Positions 4,807-5,243 of a DNA stretch of 5,243 nucleotides are shown here, one piece after another. Origin of the DNA: Prevotellaceae bacterium UBA1787 (GTDB taxonomy: Bacteria > Bacteroidota > Bacteroidia > Bacteroidales > Bacteroidaceae); NCBI GenBank assembly GCA_002315195.1, contig DCGD01000004.1, forward strand, positions 431-5,673. Reading direction: 5' to 3'. The position numbers and the translations under genes were made by a program. How positions within the stretch are numbered: position 1 is the first letter of the stretch; each line of letters opens with the position of its first letter. Under the pieces are notes generated by a model that saw only the letters and a program-made list of their open reading frames with translations, ran no database searches and was not told the DNA's origin.

Positions 4807-5243
4807 CTATACTTTCTTCAACACGAGCGCGGAACGCGCCACCAAATATAATTTCAACCAACCTTTTCCTTCTTTTTTCAAATCGGGATCAAAAGTGGTA
4901 AAATGCTCCACGCTGTCGTCCGCAAGCCCTCGTCCACCAAAGGATGGGCTATCGGTATTCAATACGACACGGTAAGAACCTTCCGGCATCCTAAATCCAT
5001 AATCCGTATAACTTCGAGAGGGACTGAAATTGAACACGAACAACAACGAACCGCGCCTGAATGACAACACCTGGTCTCCGTCATGATGCCACTCTTCCTT
5101 AATGGTAGTTCGGTTAAAGAATTTCTGCTGTCGCAGTGTACTGAGCATCGCTTTGTCAAACTGTCCAAGATAGCGATAGCAGAGCGATTCGTCATACAGC
5201 AAATGCCACTGTCTTCGCGCATATTTATAACTCCAGCCATTGC
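4807..5243 (-). CDS. glgB: 1,4-alpha-glucan branching enzyme, C-terminal part (starts beyond the right edge)
   Basis: Cytoplasmic glycogen branching enzyme (glycoside hydrolase family 13): it cuts alpha-1,4 chains and re-attaches them through alpha-1,6 bonds. Only the last 144 residues and a TAG stop (4807-4809) are present, from a protein normally near 670 residues. The fragment begins NGWSYKYARRQWHLLYDESLCYRYLGQFDKAML, the conserved end of the catalytic barrel in eukaryote-type (GBE1-like) branching enzymes. It continues into the C-terminal beta domain with VLSFRRGSLLFVFNFSPSRSYTDYGFRMPEGSYRVVLNTDSPSFGGRGLADDSVEHF and ends ARSALVLKKV. The FVFNF, YRVVLNTD and FGG motifs are typical of that domain. 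The catalytic residues lie outside the window. The eukaryote-like form is common in Bacteroidota and differs from the classical E. coli-type GlgB, so the symbol is used in the broad sense. The frame is open through the right edge, so internal ATGs are not the start. Confidence 0.95.
   Translation of the reverse strand, partial: NGWSYKYARRQWHLLYDESLCYRYLGQFDKAMLSTLRQQKFFNRTTIKEEWHHDGDQVLSFRRGSLLFVFNFSPSRSYTDYGFRMPEGSYRVVLNTDSPSFGGRGLADDSVEHFTTFDPDLKKEGKGWLKLYLVARSALVLKKV

Noticed and set aside
4843..4850. TATATTTG (minus strand) inside the end of the branching enzyme gene as a promoter for the next gene
   Set aside because: It matches the -7 consensus, but the nearest TTTG is 28 bp away instead of 19-21 and the start would be over 200 bp from the next gene.
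4959..5240. 93-residue minus-strand frame starting MAGVINMRED
   Set aside because: It overlaps the branching enzyme C-terminus in another frame, and the branching enzyme frame carries the conserved motifs.

Overview
The window looks like chromosomal DNA from a member of the order Bacteroidales (Bacteroidota), possibly near Prevotellaceae. The protein sequences fit that group: a PPDK with a Bacteroidales-type N-terminus, a eukaryote-like branching enzyme, and a DUF6057-type membrane protein. So do the promoters, which match the Bacteroidota TTTG / TAnnTTTG pattern, and the near absence of Shine-Dalgarno sites. Intergenic DNA is much more AT-rich than the coding DNA. Every gene I can support is on the minus strand, so transcription runs from high to low coordinates.

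Layout from the upstream (right) end: (1) 4807-5243 is the C-terminal end of a 1,4-alpha-glucan branching enzyme (glycogen synthesis). (2) A 197-bp gap holds two small hairpins. (3) 3605-4609 encodes a membrane protein with about five N-terminal membrane segments and a soluble C-terminal part resembling DUF6057. (4) A 690-bp AT-rich non-coding region (2918-3604) holds a pair of ~90-bp direct repeats with a terminator-like hairpin in each, a strong Shine-Dalgarno in front of a three-codon reading frame, the remnant of a small Cro/C1-type (XRE) regulator with its promoter element, and a well-formed promoter for the next gene. (5) 1412-2908 encodes a complete periplasmic DegP/HtrA serine protease, followed by a clear rho-independent terminator. 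(6) A 335-bp leader region holds a LacI-type palindrome and an AT-rich nested inverted repeat. (7) 1-1076 is the N-terminal ~40% of pyruvate, phosphate dikinase, which runs off the left edge.

The genes do not form one obvious pathway. Branching enzyme and PPDK both belong to central carbohydrate storage and glycolysis/gluconeogenesis. DegP is envelope protein quality control. The DUF6057-like protein is of unknown function. DegP has its own promoter and terminator, and ppdK has a long separate leader, so these are probably single-gene units rather than an operon.

I found no complete new defence or mobile system. The most interesting part is the scarred 2918-3604 region, where duplicated gene-end sequences and a broken regulator point to past gene loss. 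Next is the possible LacI-family operator in front of ppdK.
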